A DNA stretch of 29,817 nucleotides from a virus. The translations under genes were made by a program, and so were the position numbers. Positions 6,349 through 14,482 of the stretch are shown here, in pieces. Every line of letters begins with the position of its first letter. The first letter of the stretch is position 1. The notes below the pieces were generated by a model that was given only the letters and a program-made list of their open reading frames with translations, did no database searches and had not been told where the DNA came from. The stretch spans positions 1-29,817 of the IMG/VR virus record IMGVR_UViG_3300013138_000032; one strand, given 5' to 3'.

Positions 6349-6630
6349 ATGGGATATATAATAACAATAACAATATTATTAGTTTTATTACTTTTGTTTA
6401 TTCTTATTTCAATAAATTTATTTAGAAAAAATGAATATTTAGAAAAAGTAAATGAAAATCAAATTGAATCATTTAAAAATATTTCTGAATTAATAAATGA
6501 ATCGGATAAAAAAATAAATGAAATTGATAGATTAGGAGCTTTTAAATCTGATGATGAGATCGGATTTTTCTTTAATACAGTTAAGAATATTCAAGAATCA
6601 TTAAATGAATTTAGAAAAGTGTTCTTTTAA
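6349..6630 (+). CDS. Small single-TM protein with coiled-coil domain
   Basis: The 93-aa product has an N-terminal transmembrane helix (about residues 3-24, IITITILLVLLLLFILISIN). A heptad-like, Glu/Lys/Asn-rich segment follows to the C terminus (ESFKNISELINESDKKINEIDRL). This is probably an N-in or signal-anchor protein. It follows the HD gene by 8 nt and ends the operon that begins at 3713. No family recognised. Confidence 0.6.
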   Translation: MGYIITITILLVLLLLFILISINLFRKNEYLEKVNENQIESFKNISELINESDKKINEIDRLGAFKSDDEIGFFFNTVKNIQESLNEFRKVFF

Positions 6631-6717
6631 ATAAAAAGATTGAATAACCGATTACAAGTTAGTCCTTGGCTATTTTTGGCTTAATCTATTTTATAGAAAA
6701 AGGATTTGCTTGTCTTT

Positions 6718-6748
6718 TATAATATAATTATTTATTTTTAAAAGGAGG
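6718..6748 (+). promoter_or_regulatory. Candidate promoter -10 and strong RBS
   Basis: The 123 nt before the 6754 gene hold no ORF. TATAAT at 6718-6723 is a possible -10 element (no convincing -35). AAAGGAGG at 6741-6748 lies 5 nt from the ATG, the strongest Shine-Dalgarno match in the window. The gene has its own terminator at 7566, so it is probably a separate transcription unit. The promoter call is weak in such AT-rich DNA; the RBS call is strong. Confidence 0.45.
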
Positions 6749-6753
6749 TCAAA

Positions 6754-7545
6754 ATGACAACAAAAACAACAAATGCTACATACATATGTAGTCAAGATTT
6801 ACCAACTGCAAAAATTGCTATTAACAAAGGATTGGTTAAACATTACGGTAATAAAGTTTATTTATCAGATGGACAAGAATTTCAAATAGAATTATTTAAT
6901 CCAAAAACAACTCCAGTTTTAGCTCAAATTTATTTTAATGATAAAAAAATAACAAATTCTGGATTTGTTTTATTACCTGGACAAAGAGTTTGGATTGAAA
7001 GATTTATAGATGAAAATTGTAAGTTTAAATTTAATACTTATTTTGTAGAAAATAATGAAGCTACAAAAAAAGCTATTGAAAAAAATGGAAAAGTAAGAAT
7101 TGAGTTTTATAATGAACGAATGATATTTTCCTCTAATTATTATACAATAGATAATAATTGGTGGAATCAAAATCCTAGTTGGATATTTAAATCAGATTGT
7201 ATTAATACTAATTATTGTAATACTAATTATTGTAATTCGAATTTAGATATAAAACGTAATTATTTAGGAGATATTTCTTATTTTAATATAAATAATACAA
7301 CAAATCTTAACCAATCAAATATTGAAACTGGTAGAATAGAAAAAGGAGCATCATCCAATCAATCATTTAAAAATTATAATGGAGAATTTGAACAGTATTA
7401 TTTTCATTCAATAAATTATCAATTATTACCGTTTTCTCAAAAACCTCAATATATGAAAGATTTAAAAAGAAAATGTTTTTTATGTGGAACAAAGATTAAA
7501 AATAATAAAGCAAAATTTTGTGAGTTATGTGGATCAAAATTATAA
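6754..7545 (+). CDS. Probable virion protein: beta domain plus zinc ribbon
   Basis: The product is 263 aa. Residues 30-125 form a beta-rich domain (NKVYLSDGQEFQIELFNP...VLLPGQRVWIERF...GKVRIEFYNE) of a type I associate with phage structural or decoration proteins. The middle is Asn/Tyr-rich and low-complexity, with a perfect 15-bp tandem repeat encoding NTNYC twice. The C terminus is a zinc ribbon (C241, C244, C256, C259). The strong SD, separate terminator and position between the early-type operon and the late sigma/baseplate operon suggest high-level expression. Attachment to capsid or tail is inferred, not shown. Confidence 0.65.
   Translation: MTTKTTNATYICSQDLPTAKIAINKGLVKHYGNKVYLSDGQEFQIELFNPKTTPVLAQIYFNDKKITNSGFVLLPGQRVWIERFIDENCKFKFNTYFVENNEATKKAIEKNGKVRIEFYNERMIFSSNYYTIDNNWWNQNPSWIFKSDCINTNYCNTNYCNSNLDIKRNYLGDISYFNINNTTNLNQSNIETGRIEKGASSNQSFKNYNGEFEQYYFHSINYQLLPFSQKPQYMKDLKRKCFLCGTKIKNNKAKFCELCGSKL
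7204..7233 (+). repeat. 15-bp perfect tandem duplication inside a gene
   Basis: AATACTAATTATTGT occurs twice head to tail (7204-7218, 7219-7233), in frame, adding the residues NTNYC twice after residue 150. The identity of all third positions indicates a recent duplication, probably by slippage. Confidence 0.9.
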
Positions 7546-7565
7546 AAATTTTATGATCTGTACTA

Positions 7566-7597
7566 TGGGGGATTGTGAATCACAATCCCCCATTTTT
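7566..7597 (+). terminator. Rho-independent terminator
   Basis: A perfect 12-bp GC-rich stem pairs TGGGGGATTGTG (7566-7577) with 7581-7592. The loop is AAT and five T follow. It is 20 nt after the 6754 gene and isolates it from the sigma-factor operon starting at 7614. Confidence 0.95.
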
Positions 7598-7613
7598 AAA
7601 TTAAAAATTATTT

Positions 7614-8339
7614 ATGAGCAAAACTCGAGAATCAAATAAATATTATTTTACTAAACAAACAGAAGAAGCGATAATTCAATATAATAAATCTACTGATTTT
7701 TACGAAAAAAATCTTCTTTATAATAATTATATAAAATCAGCTTTTTTTACACTTACTGAGGTTCTTATTAATGATTATAATTTTTATCATGTTGATGATA
7801 CAGTTGAATCTGCACAGAATAAAACTATAATTCATCTTATGGAAAAATTAAAAAATTATAATCCTCAAAAAGGAAAAGCATTTTCTTTTTTTACTAAAGT
7901 AGCTTATAACTTTTTAATTGGAGAAAATCAGAGAAATTATAATGAAATGAAAAAGTTCATTGATATAGATACAAGAAATGATCTACATGACAATGAAGAA
8001 AACGATTTAGAAGAAAGAATACAATTTTTTGAAGATTTTATACTTTATTTAGAAGAAAATTTACTAGATATTTTTAGTATTCATAAACCAGAATTTAAAA
8101 TAACATCTGCACTGATTGAAATTATTAAAAGACGAGAGCATTTAGAACCATTCTTAAATAATTATAATAAAAAGGCAATTTATTTAATGATAAAAGAAAT
8201 GACAAATGTTCAATCAATTCAAATAACAAGAACAGTTGCAAAGTTAAAAAATATTTTTAAACAAGTACAAGAAAATTATCTTACAACAGGAAGAATAATT
8301 TATATAAAACCACCAAGGAAGAAGCGATGCAAGTATTAG
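7614..8339 (+). CDS. gp55: Late-transcription sigma factor, gp55-like
   Basis: The product is 241 aa, longer than T4 gp55 (185 aa). Residues 80-101 (NYNPQKGKAFSFFTKVAYNF) match sigma-70 region 2 in the form found in T4 gp55-type late sigma factors (NYDPxKGxAFSYFT). T4 gp55 recruits host RNA polymerase to late promoters with the sliding clamp and the gp33 coactivator. The rest is helical and the C-terminal end is basic (KPPRKKRCKY), perhaps for DNA or clamp contact. Regions 3 and 4 of full sigma-70 are not evident, as expected for this family. It heads a tightly packed operon encoding the baseplate, which is unusual and would couple sigma and late gene expression. Confidence 0.8.
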   Translation: MSKTRESNKYYFTKQTEEAIIQYNKSTDFYEKNLLYNNYIKSAFFTLTEVLINDYNFYHVDDTVESAQNKTIIHLMEKLKNYNPQKGKAFSFFTKVAYNFLIGENQRNYNEMKKFIDIDTRNDLHDNEENDLEERIQFFEDFILYLEENLLDIFSIHKPEFKITSALIEIIKRREHLEPFLNNYNKKAIYLMIKEMTNVQSIQITRTVAKLKNIFKQVQENYLTTGRIIYIKPPRKKRCKY

Positions 8340-8854
8340 ATAGCGATTTTGATCAAGTAATATTTAAAAACACAAAGTTTGCTGATATTCTCGAGGATAT
8401 TTATATTACAAAAAAAGATAAAGAGAAACAAATAAATGAATTAATTGATCATTTAAATACATTAGTTAGTAATTTAACTGAAGCAACTCTTATAGTTCCA
8501 TTAATTCGTGATTATCTTGATTTGAGTTTAAAAAATGATGATATGGTTGCTAAATTAGCGGCAGTTGTTCAAAGAGCCATATCACGAGAAAAAGTAGTTT
8601 CATCTGTTAATGGACAGAATGAATCATTATTTACTGAAGAAGATATTCAAGATTTAGAAAGAATTAAACAAGAAGCAGAAGAAAATCGAAAAAAACAAAA
8701 AGATCTTGACGAAAAAAAAGAAGAATTAAAATCAACTATATCAAATGAATTAGATTCATTTGAAATTCCAACGACGGAAGATTTTAATTTAATCAATGAA
8801 ATTAAAAAAGAAATTGAAGGAGAAATGAGTGACCAATCCGATTTCGCAGATTAA
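8327..8854 (+). CDS. Helical protein between sigma and hub; small terminase or coactivator?
   Basis: The 175-aa product starts 13 nt inside the sigma gene and overlaps the hub gene by 26 nt. It is acidic and all-helical. A central block LIRDYLDLSLKNDDMVAKLA (near residues 64-83) is followed by a long Lys/Glu-rich coiled coil (about 105-140). The layout (acidic ends, central helical domain, length about 170) is reminiscent of T4-type small terminase gp16. A link to the sigma factor (gp33-like coactivator) is equally conceivable from position. Neither identity is shown by a diagnostic motif, so it is left unassigned. Confidence 0.55.
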   Translation: MQVLDSDFDQVIFKNTKFADILEDIYITKKDKEKQINELIDHLNTLVSNLTEATLIVPLIRDYLDLSLKNDDMVAKLAAVVQRAISREKVVSSVNGQNESLFTEEDIQDLERIKQEAEENRKKQKDLDEKKEELKSTISNELDSFEIPTTEDFNLINEIKKEIEGEMSDQSDFAD

Positions 8855-9980
8855 ACCCAAAAGTAATCAAGTTTCTATATTTAATGAAAAAATAAAAAAC
8901 AGAAACTTATCGGTTTTTCCGGCCGAAGTTATTGATATAATTTCAGATTCATCACATCCTAAATATAATGATGACTCTGATATTGGTATAATTCAGTTTA
9001 TTTCATTTGAAGGACCATCTGGTTTTGCGTATCCAAAGAATTCTTATTTAAAAACACCTCCTCTTTTACATGAAAGTGTTATTATTATTTCAGCTCCTAC
9101 TGATAAAACAAATGAATCTCCAGGAAGATATAGTTATTATTATCTTGATGTTATTAGCACTTGGAAAATCTTAAATTTTAATCCATCTCCATATTCATCC
9201 GCATCCGAACCAGATTCTCAGTCGAAATCACAAAATTATTCCACTTTTAGTGGAAACATACAAAAAGGAACTAAAATAGAATTTGGTAATTATTTTGAAT
9301 CAAAACCATATATTCCAGAAATACTTCCATTTGAAGGTGATGTACTTTTACAGGGAAGATGGGGTAATTCTATTCGTCTTGGAAGCATAAATAAAAAAGG
9401 AAAAAATTCTTGGTCCGATGATGGAACTCAAGGAAATCCAATAATGATATTTCGCTTAAATGGAAAAGAATCTAATAAAGTTGAATTAAAAACAGAAGAT
9501 ATAAATGAGGATGCAACATCTTTTTATTTGGGCGAAGGAATTAAAATTCCACTTGAACAATCTTCTGATAAAAAAGATACATTTCAAAAAGCGGGAACAG
9601 AGCCAGATACATCAAAAAAATTTATTGGAAATCAAATTTTATTAACATCTGATAGATTATTTTTTAATTCAAAGAAAGATAGCATTATTTTAAGTTCGAA
9701 AAAGACAATTACTTTAACGGCAAAAGAAACAATTAATATTGATGCAGAAAAAGAAATTGTATTTGATGGTAATAAAATTTATGCAGGTGCAAAAGCTCAA
9801 GAACCAGCATTGTTAGGTGATACATCAGTTGATTTAATTTCAGATTTATTAGATGGGATTTTACAATTAACTGTTCCAACCGGTACTGGCCCAAGTGGAG
9901 TTCCAATTAATGCAGCTATTTTTACTCAACTTAAACAGAAACTTGATACATTAAAAAGTAAGAAAGTATTTATTCAATAA
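8829..9980 (+). CDS. gp5: Baseplate hub / central spike protein, gp5-like
   Basis: The product is 383 aa. Residues 30-115 look like an OB-fold domain (PAEVIDIISDSSHP... ending YYLDVIST). A strand-rich block follows at 168-212 (FEGDVLLQGRWGNSIRLGS...PIMIFRL). Residues 268-320 are alternating short strands (ILLTSDRLFFNSKKDSIILS, KTITLTAKETINIDAEKEIV), the beta-prism pattern of gp5/VgrG spikes. T4 gp5 (575 aa) has a lysozyme domain between OB and prism; none is visible here. It should sit at the baseplate centre and pierce the outer membrane. The SD-like GAAGGAGAAATG supports the start at 8829. Downstream is a candidate late promoter. Confidence 0.75.
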   Translation: MTNPISQIKPKSNQVSIFNEKIKNRNLSVFPAEVIDIISDSSHPKYNDDSDIGIIQFISFEGPSGFAYPKNSYLKTPPLLHESVIIISAPTDKTNESPGRYSYYYLDVISTWKILNFNPSPYSSASEPDSQSKSQNYSTFSGNIQKGTKIEFGNYFESKPYIPEILPFEGDVLLQGRWGNSIRLGSINKKGKNSWSDDGTQGNPIMIFRLNGKESNKVELKTEDINEDATSFYLGEGIKIPLEQSSDKKDTFQKAGTEPDTSKKFIGNQILLTSDRLFFNSKKDSIILSSKKTITLTAKETINIDAEKEIVFDGNKIYAGAKAQEPALLGDTSVDLISDLLDGILQLTVPTGTGPSGVPINAAIFTQLKQKLDTLKSKKVFIQ

Positions 9981-9994
9981 TCAAAAAAATTTCT

Positions 9995-10009
9995 TTTTGA
10001 GATATTTAT
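9995..10009 (+). promoter_or_regulatory. Candidate late promoter, copy 1
   Basis: TTTTGAGATATTTAT occurs 24 nt before the start codon at 10033, in the short gap after the hub gene. An exact copy lies at 19783-19797, also upstream of a structural gene. A conserved 15-mer in two intergenic positions of one phage is a reasonable candidate for the element read by the phage's own sigma factor (7614). Not tested. Confidence 0.45.
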
Positions 10010-10032
10010 ATTGAAAACAAAAATTTTTTATC

Positions 10033-10500
10033 ATGAAAAAAACAGAGTTTATTAATCTATTAAAAGAATATTTGAATACAGAAGTTCGCAAAATTGTTAG
10101 GGAAGAAATCAAAATGGCATTGGATAAATATTCTCCAGCTATTAATGTATCATCTCAAGTTCAAGAAATTCAAAAACCATCTAAATCAAATCAAATTAAA
10201 CCAAGTCAACAAAATACTCCAAAATCATCAAATCATATTCAAGATATTTTAGTTGAAACATATAGAGATATGGCAACAAAAGGTCAATTCGTTATGGATG
10301 AAGAAGAAGATGATTTACCAGATATTGGTGATTTTATTCCTGGACAAGAAAAATTTGCATTTAATCTAACTAAAAATTCACAAAAAATACCCGAAACAGA
10401 ACAATTAGTTCCATACGAAGATATAGAAGATATGTCTCAATTATCATCATTAGATCAATCAAAAATCGATAAAGTGTTCAGTAAAATGTTTAGTGAATAA
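10033..10500 (+). CDS. Small tail-associated protein, unknown
   Basis: The product is 155 aa. An N-terminal helix (MKKTEFINLLKEYLNTEVRK, continuing to about residue 38) is amphipathic. A low-complexity Ser/Gln/Pro/Lys linker follows (residues 45-75). Then an acidic segment (DEEEDDLPDIGDF) leads to a helical tail. The first 16 residues match the start of the 23696 product almost position by position. It lies between hub and gp25 genes, so a baseplate-assembly or scaffold role is likely by context, but no family is recognised. The start has no SD. Confidence 0.6.
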   Translation: MKKTEFINLLKEYLNTEVRKIVREEIKMALDKYSPAINVSSQVQEIQKPSKSNQIKPSQQNTPKSSNHIQDILVETYRDMATKGQFVMDEEEDDLPDIGDFIPGQEKFAFNLTKNSQKIPETEQLVPYEDIEDMSQLSSLDQSKIDKVFSKMFSE

Positions 10501-10502
10501 AA

Positions 10503-10919
10503 ATGAAAATAGAAGCCTTTCAAATAAACAAAAATGAAGCAATAAAAGTTCCGATTGGAATTGGGTTACCATTAGTTGATGATGGTTCAACTTTTTTTAA
10601 AATAAATTATACAACTTCAGATCAAACTAAAACCAATATACGAAATCTTTTATTAACATCTAAAGGTGAAAGAATAATGTTTCCAACATTTGGATGTGAT
10701 TTAAGAAGAAGTTTATTTGAAGAAAATCAATTAGCTATTGAAAGAATTGAAAAATCGATTAAAGATGCATTAAATAAATGGCTACCAGAAGTTTCTGTTA
10801 AAAAAATAGATGTATATCAATCAAATATTAATGATCATTTAATTTTAATTGAATTATTTTATACTCTCCCATATGATGAACAAAAGACAGAAATAATTAA
10901 ACTTGAGGTGAGACAATGA
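10503..10919 (+). CDS. gp25: Baseplate wedge protein, gp25-like
   Basis: The 138-aa product matches the GPW/gp25 family (PF04965) in length (T4 gp25 is 132 aa) and pattern. The signature NIRNLLLTSKGERIMFPTFG carries the conserved G-E-R and P-x-F-G core. LRRSLFEEN and a helix (IERIEKSIKDALNKWLPEV) follow, then a C-terminal strand pair. gp25 is a sheath-initiator-like wedge component that joins the inner baseplate to the sheath. The gene starts 2 nt after the preceding stop, and the gp6-like gene begins 4 nt before its stop (ATGA). Confidence 0.9.
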   Translation: MKIEAFQINKNEAIKVPIGIGLPLVDDGSTFFKINYTTSDQTKTNIRNLLLTSKGERIMFPTFGCDLRRSLFEENQLAIERIEKSIKDALNKWLPEVSVKKIDVYQSNINDHLILIELFYTLPYDEQKTEIIKLEVRQ

Positions 10920-12793
10920 ACGATAAAACATCAGTAAAAAATATTTCATATTTAAACAAAGATTTTGTTGATTTCAGACAGAATTTACTTACTTTAGCGA
11001 AGACCTATTATAAAGATACAATCACCGATTTCAATCCATCGGATCCGGCTCTCATGTATATTGATATGGCTTCGTATATCGGAGATGTTCTTTCATTTTA
11101 TCAAGATATTAATTTAAAAGAAAATCAACTTATTGTTGCAGAAGAAAGAAATAATGTTGTACTCGCTGCTCAAGCTCTTGGATATAAACCAAGACCTTCA
11201 ACTTCATCAACTACAAATTTATCTGTTTATCAATTAATTCCTTCAATTGGATCCGGAGAATCTATTCGACCTGATTTTAATTATGCTCTTAAAATAAACT
11301 CAGGAATGCAGGTTTCATCTACAAATGGAACGGTTTTTCGAACAAAAGATGATATTGATTTTGCATTTTCATCTTCCTTCAGTCCAACAAATATCACCAT
11401 CTATACCATTGATGATGATGGAAATCCAACTTATTATTTACTGGAGAAGAAAATATTAATTGAATCGGGAGTTCAAAAATCATCTATAGTTTCTTTTTCA
11501 GATCCAATTAAATATTCGAAAGTTCTACTTAATGATATTAATATAATTTCTGTTGATAGTATAGTTGATTCCGATAATAATATTTGGTATGAAGTTTCTT
11601 TTTTAGCTCAAGATAGTATATTTGTAGATGTTCCAAATACAGAAGCAAATGATCAAACTCTTTATCAATATTCTAATCAAACTCCATATTTATTGAAAAT
11701 TCAGAGAGTTCCCAAAAGATTTATCACTAGATATCGCCTAGATAACAAAATGGAACTTCAATTTGGAGCGGGTGTTTCAAATGATTATGATGAAGAGATT
11801 TTACCAAATCCAGATAATGTTGGATTAATGACACCAACTGGAAATTCAAAACTTAATTATTCTTGGGCTGTTTCAAATTTCCTTTATTCTGATGCATATG
11901 GTCAGGCACCTGGAAATACCACATTAACTATTAAATATACTATTGGAGGAGGAATATCATCAAATGTTTTAGCTAATACAATACAATCAATTTCAGAAGT
12001 TGCTTTTTCAATGGATGAAACTAATTTAGATGCAACTGTTGTTGCGGCAGTAAAAAATTCATTAGCATGTAATAATCTAGAAGCAGCAGTTGGAGGAAGA
12101 GGACCAGAAACAACAGAAGAAATTCGTCAAAATGCATTAGCATATTTTTCTGCGCAAGATAGAGCAGTTAATAAAAATGACTATATTATTCGAACATTAT
12201 CAATGCCATCAAAATTTGGAAGTATTGCAAAAGCATATATTGTGCAAGATGATCAACTTAGTGCAAAAGATATTCTCGAAAGATATAAAAATCCATTGGC
12301 ATTGAATCTTTATATTTTAAGTTATGATGCAAATAAAAGATTAGTAAATGCAAATAATGCAATTAAAGAGAATTTAAAATTTTATCTTGATAAATATAGA
12401 ATGATAACGGACACTATTAATATTAAGAATGCTTTCATTATAAATATTGGAATTAATTTTGAAATATCAGTTTTATCTTATTTTTCAGCAAAAGAAGTAT
12501 TATTAGAATGTATAAATAGATTGAAATTATTTTTCAATATTGATAGATGGCAAATAAATCAACCAATAATTATATCAGATATTCAGAGAGCAATTAATGA
12601 AGTCAAAGGAGTTCAGAATATTATTGATTTAAAGATAGTAAATAAATTTGATATAAATGCTGGTTACTCTGGAAATATTTATGGAATAGAATCGGCTACT
12701 AGAAATGGAATTATTTATCCATCATTAGATCCAAGTATCTTCGAAATAAGATTTCCAAATACTGATATTTATGGAAAAGTAAAAACATATTAA
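10916..12793 (+). CDS. gp6: Baseplate wedge protein, gp6-like (baseplate J family)
   Basis: The product is 625 aa, close to T4 gp6 (660 aa). The first 95 residues carry the gp6 signature: YLNKDFVDFRQNLLTLAKTY, then DFNPSDPALMYIDMASYIGD, VLSFYQDINLKENQL and a VLAAQALGYKP block. The middle (about 385-440) has the baseplate J-like region (GGRGPETTEEIRQNALAYFS...AVNKNDY). gp6 dimers form the inner iris of the baseplate that opens on contraction. A GAGGTGAGACA sequence precedes the ATG and overlaps the gp25 gene by 4 nt. Gene order gp25-gp6 matches T4. Confidence 0.93.
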   Translation: MNDKTSVKNISYLNKDFVDFRQNLLTLAKTYYKDTITDFNPSDPALMYIDMASYIGDVLSFYQDINLKENQLIVAEERNNVVLAAQALGYKPRPSTSSTTNLSVYQLIPSIGSGESIRPDFNYALKINSGMQVSSTNGTVFRTKDDIDFAFSSSFSPTNITIYTIDDDGNPTYYLLEKKILIESGVQKSSIVSFSDPIKYSKVLLNDINIISVDSIVDSDNNIWYEVSFLAQDSIFVDVPNTEANDQTLYQYSNQTPYLLKIQRVPKRFITRYRLDNKMELQFGAGVSNDYDEEILPNPDNVGLMTPTGNSKLNYSWAVSNFLYSDAYGQAPGNTTLTIKYTIGGGISSNVLANTIQSISEVAFSMDETNLDATVVAAVKNSLACNNLEAAVGGRGPETTEEIRQNALAYFSAQDRAVNKNDYIIRTLSMPSKFGSIAKAYIVQDDQLSAKDILERYKNPLALNLYILSYDANKRLVNANNAIKENLKFYLDKYRMITDTINIKNAFIINIGINFEISVLSYFSAKEVLLECINRLKLFFNIDRWQINQPIIISDIQRAINEVKGVQNIIDLKIVNKFDINAGYSGNIYGIESATRNGIIYPSLDPSIFEIRFPNTDIYGKVKTY

Positions 12794-12802
12794 AATAAAA
12801 AA

Positions 12803-14482
12803 ATGATTTGGTCAATATTCCCAGATAAAGATGTAACATTATATGAAAGATACCCAACACAAAATACTGGGCTTGATAATATATTGGAACTTTCAAAATA
12901 TGTAATTGATACTAATGAGAATTATGCGTCACGAGTTCTCATGAAATTTGATATATCAACTCTTTCACAAAGTGTTTCAAATGGATCAATATCAGGAACA
13001 CCACAGTATTTTTTAAATCTTTTTCTTTCTGAAGCTTATCAAATACCAATAAAATATTCAATTGAAGTATATCCAGTTTCTCAATCTTGGGAAATGGGAA
13101 TAGGAAAATTTGCTGATTCACCAATAATTGAAGAAGGAGTAAGTTGGAGATATAGAGATGGTGAAACCGAAGCAACTTATTGGATTTCCGGAAGTTCTTC
13201 TTTATATGCAACTGGAACAACTGGAAGTTATAATGTAACTCCTGGTGGCGGATTATGGTATACTGATTTTACTGGGATGACACATGTAGCTTCACAATCA
13301 TTTAGTAATGAATCGGCAGATCTTAATATAAACGTAACTGAAATTGTTGATGCTTGGCTTTCAGAAACAATACCAAATGAAGGATTTTTAATTAAATGGT
13401 CAGATGCTTCCGAAACAACCAGAAATAATATAAAGACATTAAAATTCTATTCAGTTGAAAGTCATACTGTATATTTACCAAAACTGACAGTTAAATGGGA
13501 TGATAGTTCTTTTGTAACTCAATCTTATTGGTACACATCATCTATTTATTATGGATATACAAGTTCATTAGGAACTCAATTAAATCCTATAATAAACGTT
13601 TCAACAAGTTCATTATTTGCATACTCAATGTCTGCAAATTATAAGTCATCATCAACTTCCGAAGATAGACTTATTGATTATTGGTATCCAATAACATCTT
13701 CAGGAATTATATCATCTTCTTTTGGAAATTTTACTTTTTCGGGTTTATTTAATGGAAATCTAAGTGGAAGCTTCACTGTTATTTCATCTTCTATTGGTTC
13801 AGGAAGCGGATTCTTTGTAAATTCAGATGGGATATCATCTGTATATTATACTTTAGATACATTACCTATTTTACTTACTGATTCGGGCTCGTTTTTAGGA
13901 TATTATTCTGGAAGTGCTAATTTAATTTTTACTGGAAGTGTAATTGGGATTTTTTCCGGAAGTCTTTCACATGAAAATCTTACTGGGAATATATTTTATG
14001 AATCCAAATCTTTTTCATATCCAACAAATATATCTGTTTATCGAACAACAGGATCAATTGAATTATTCGCAACAAACTCTATTGAACTAACAAGTATAGC
14101 TTCAAATAAAGAAATAATAATATATCCTATTAATTTAAAATCAACTTACAAACAAGCATCAAAAGAAATTATAGAAATTGGTTCTCGTCCAAAATATATT
14201 GATAAGAATGTTTATGTAACATCTTCTCTTTATAAACAAAATTATTATCTTCCATCAAGTTCTTATTATGCAATTAAAGATGCACACTCAGAAGATTTCA
14301 TAATTGATTTTGATAATGATTATACGAAATTAAGCTGTGGAGGAAATTATCCATATAATTATTTTGAGATTTGGATGAATGGATTACAACCAGAGCGAAA
14401 TTATAGATTATTAATCAAGACAGTAAGAAACGGAAGAGAAGAAATTTTCGATAATAAATACTTTTTTAAGGTAGTTAGATAA
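12803..14482 (+). CDS. Baseplate/tail protein with DNRLRE-like sugar-binding domain
   Basis: The product is 559 aa. Residues 1-235 resemble the DNRLRE/CBM96 beta-sandwich: DVTLYERYPTQNTG at the start, SRVLMKFDISTLS, a VYPVSQSWEMGIG loop, GVSWRYRDG and LNINVTEIVDAWLS. These domains are known from secreted adhesive proteins and carbohydrate-binding modules. Residues about 300-400 are Ser/Gly-rich degenerate repeats (FSGLFNGNLSGSF, GSFLGYYSGSA, TGSVIGIFSGSL) typical of phage fibre shafts. A compact C-terminal domain follows (LPSSSYYAIKDAHSED...). The position after gp6 suggests an outer wedge component or fibre attachment protein. It ends in TAATG overlap with the next gene. Confidence 0.65.
   Translation: MIWSIFPDKDVTLYERYPTQNTGLDNILELSKYVIDTNENYASRVLMKFDISTLSQSVSNGSISGTPQYFLNLFLSEAYQIPIKYSIEVYPVSQSWEMGIGKFADSPIIEEGVSWRYRDGETEATYWISGSSSLYATGTTGSYNVTPGGGLWYTDFTGMTHVASQSFSNESADLNINVTEIVDAWLSETIPNEGFLIKWSDASETTRNNIKTLKFYSVESHTVYLPKLTVKWDDSSFVTQSYWYTSSIYYGYTSSLGTQLNPIINVSTSSLFAYSMSANYKSSSTSEDRLIDYWYPITSSGIISSSFGNFTFSGLFNGNLSGSFTVISSSIGSGSGFFVNSDGISSVYYTLDTLPILLTDSGSFLGYYSGSANLIFTGSVIGIFSGSLSHENLTGNIFYESKSFSYPTNISVYRTTGSIELFATNSIELTSIASNKEIIIYPINLKSTYKQASKEIIEIGSRPKYIDKNVYVTSSLYKQNYYLPSSSYYAIKDAHSEDFIIDFDNDYTKLSCGGNYPYNYFEIWMNGLQPERNYRLLIKTVRNGREEIFDNKYFFKVVR

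Noticed and set aside
6660-6690. AGTTAGTCC resembling part of a Cas9 tracrRNA
   Set aside because: A short chance match; no repeat array, no cas gene and no fitting hairpin series.
7204-7233. CRISPR-like or regulatory repeat
   Set aside because: Only two contiguous 15-bp units without spacers, in frame within a coding region; a slippage duplication explains it.
9995-10010. T4 late promoter TATAAATA on the minus strand (TATTTATA)
   Set aside because: It would point away from the downstream gene and toward an antisense direction; the second copy of the motif lacks the full sequence.
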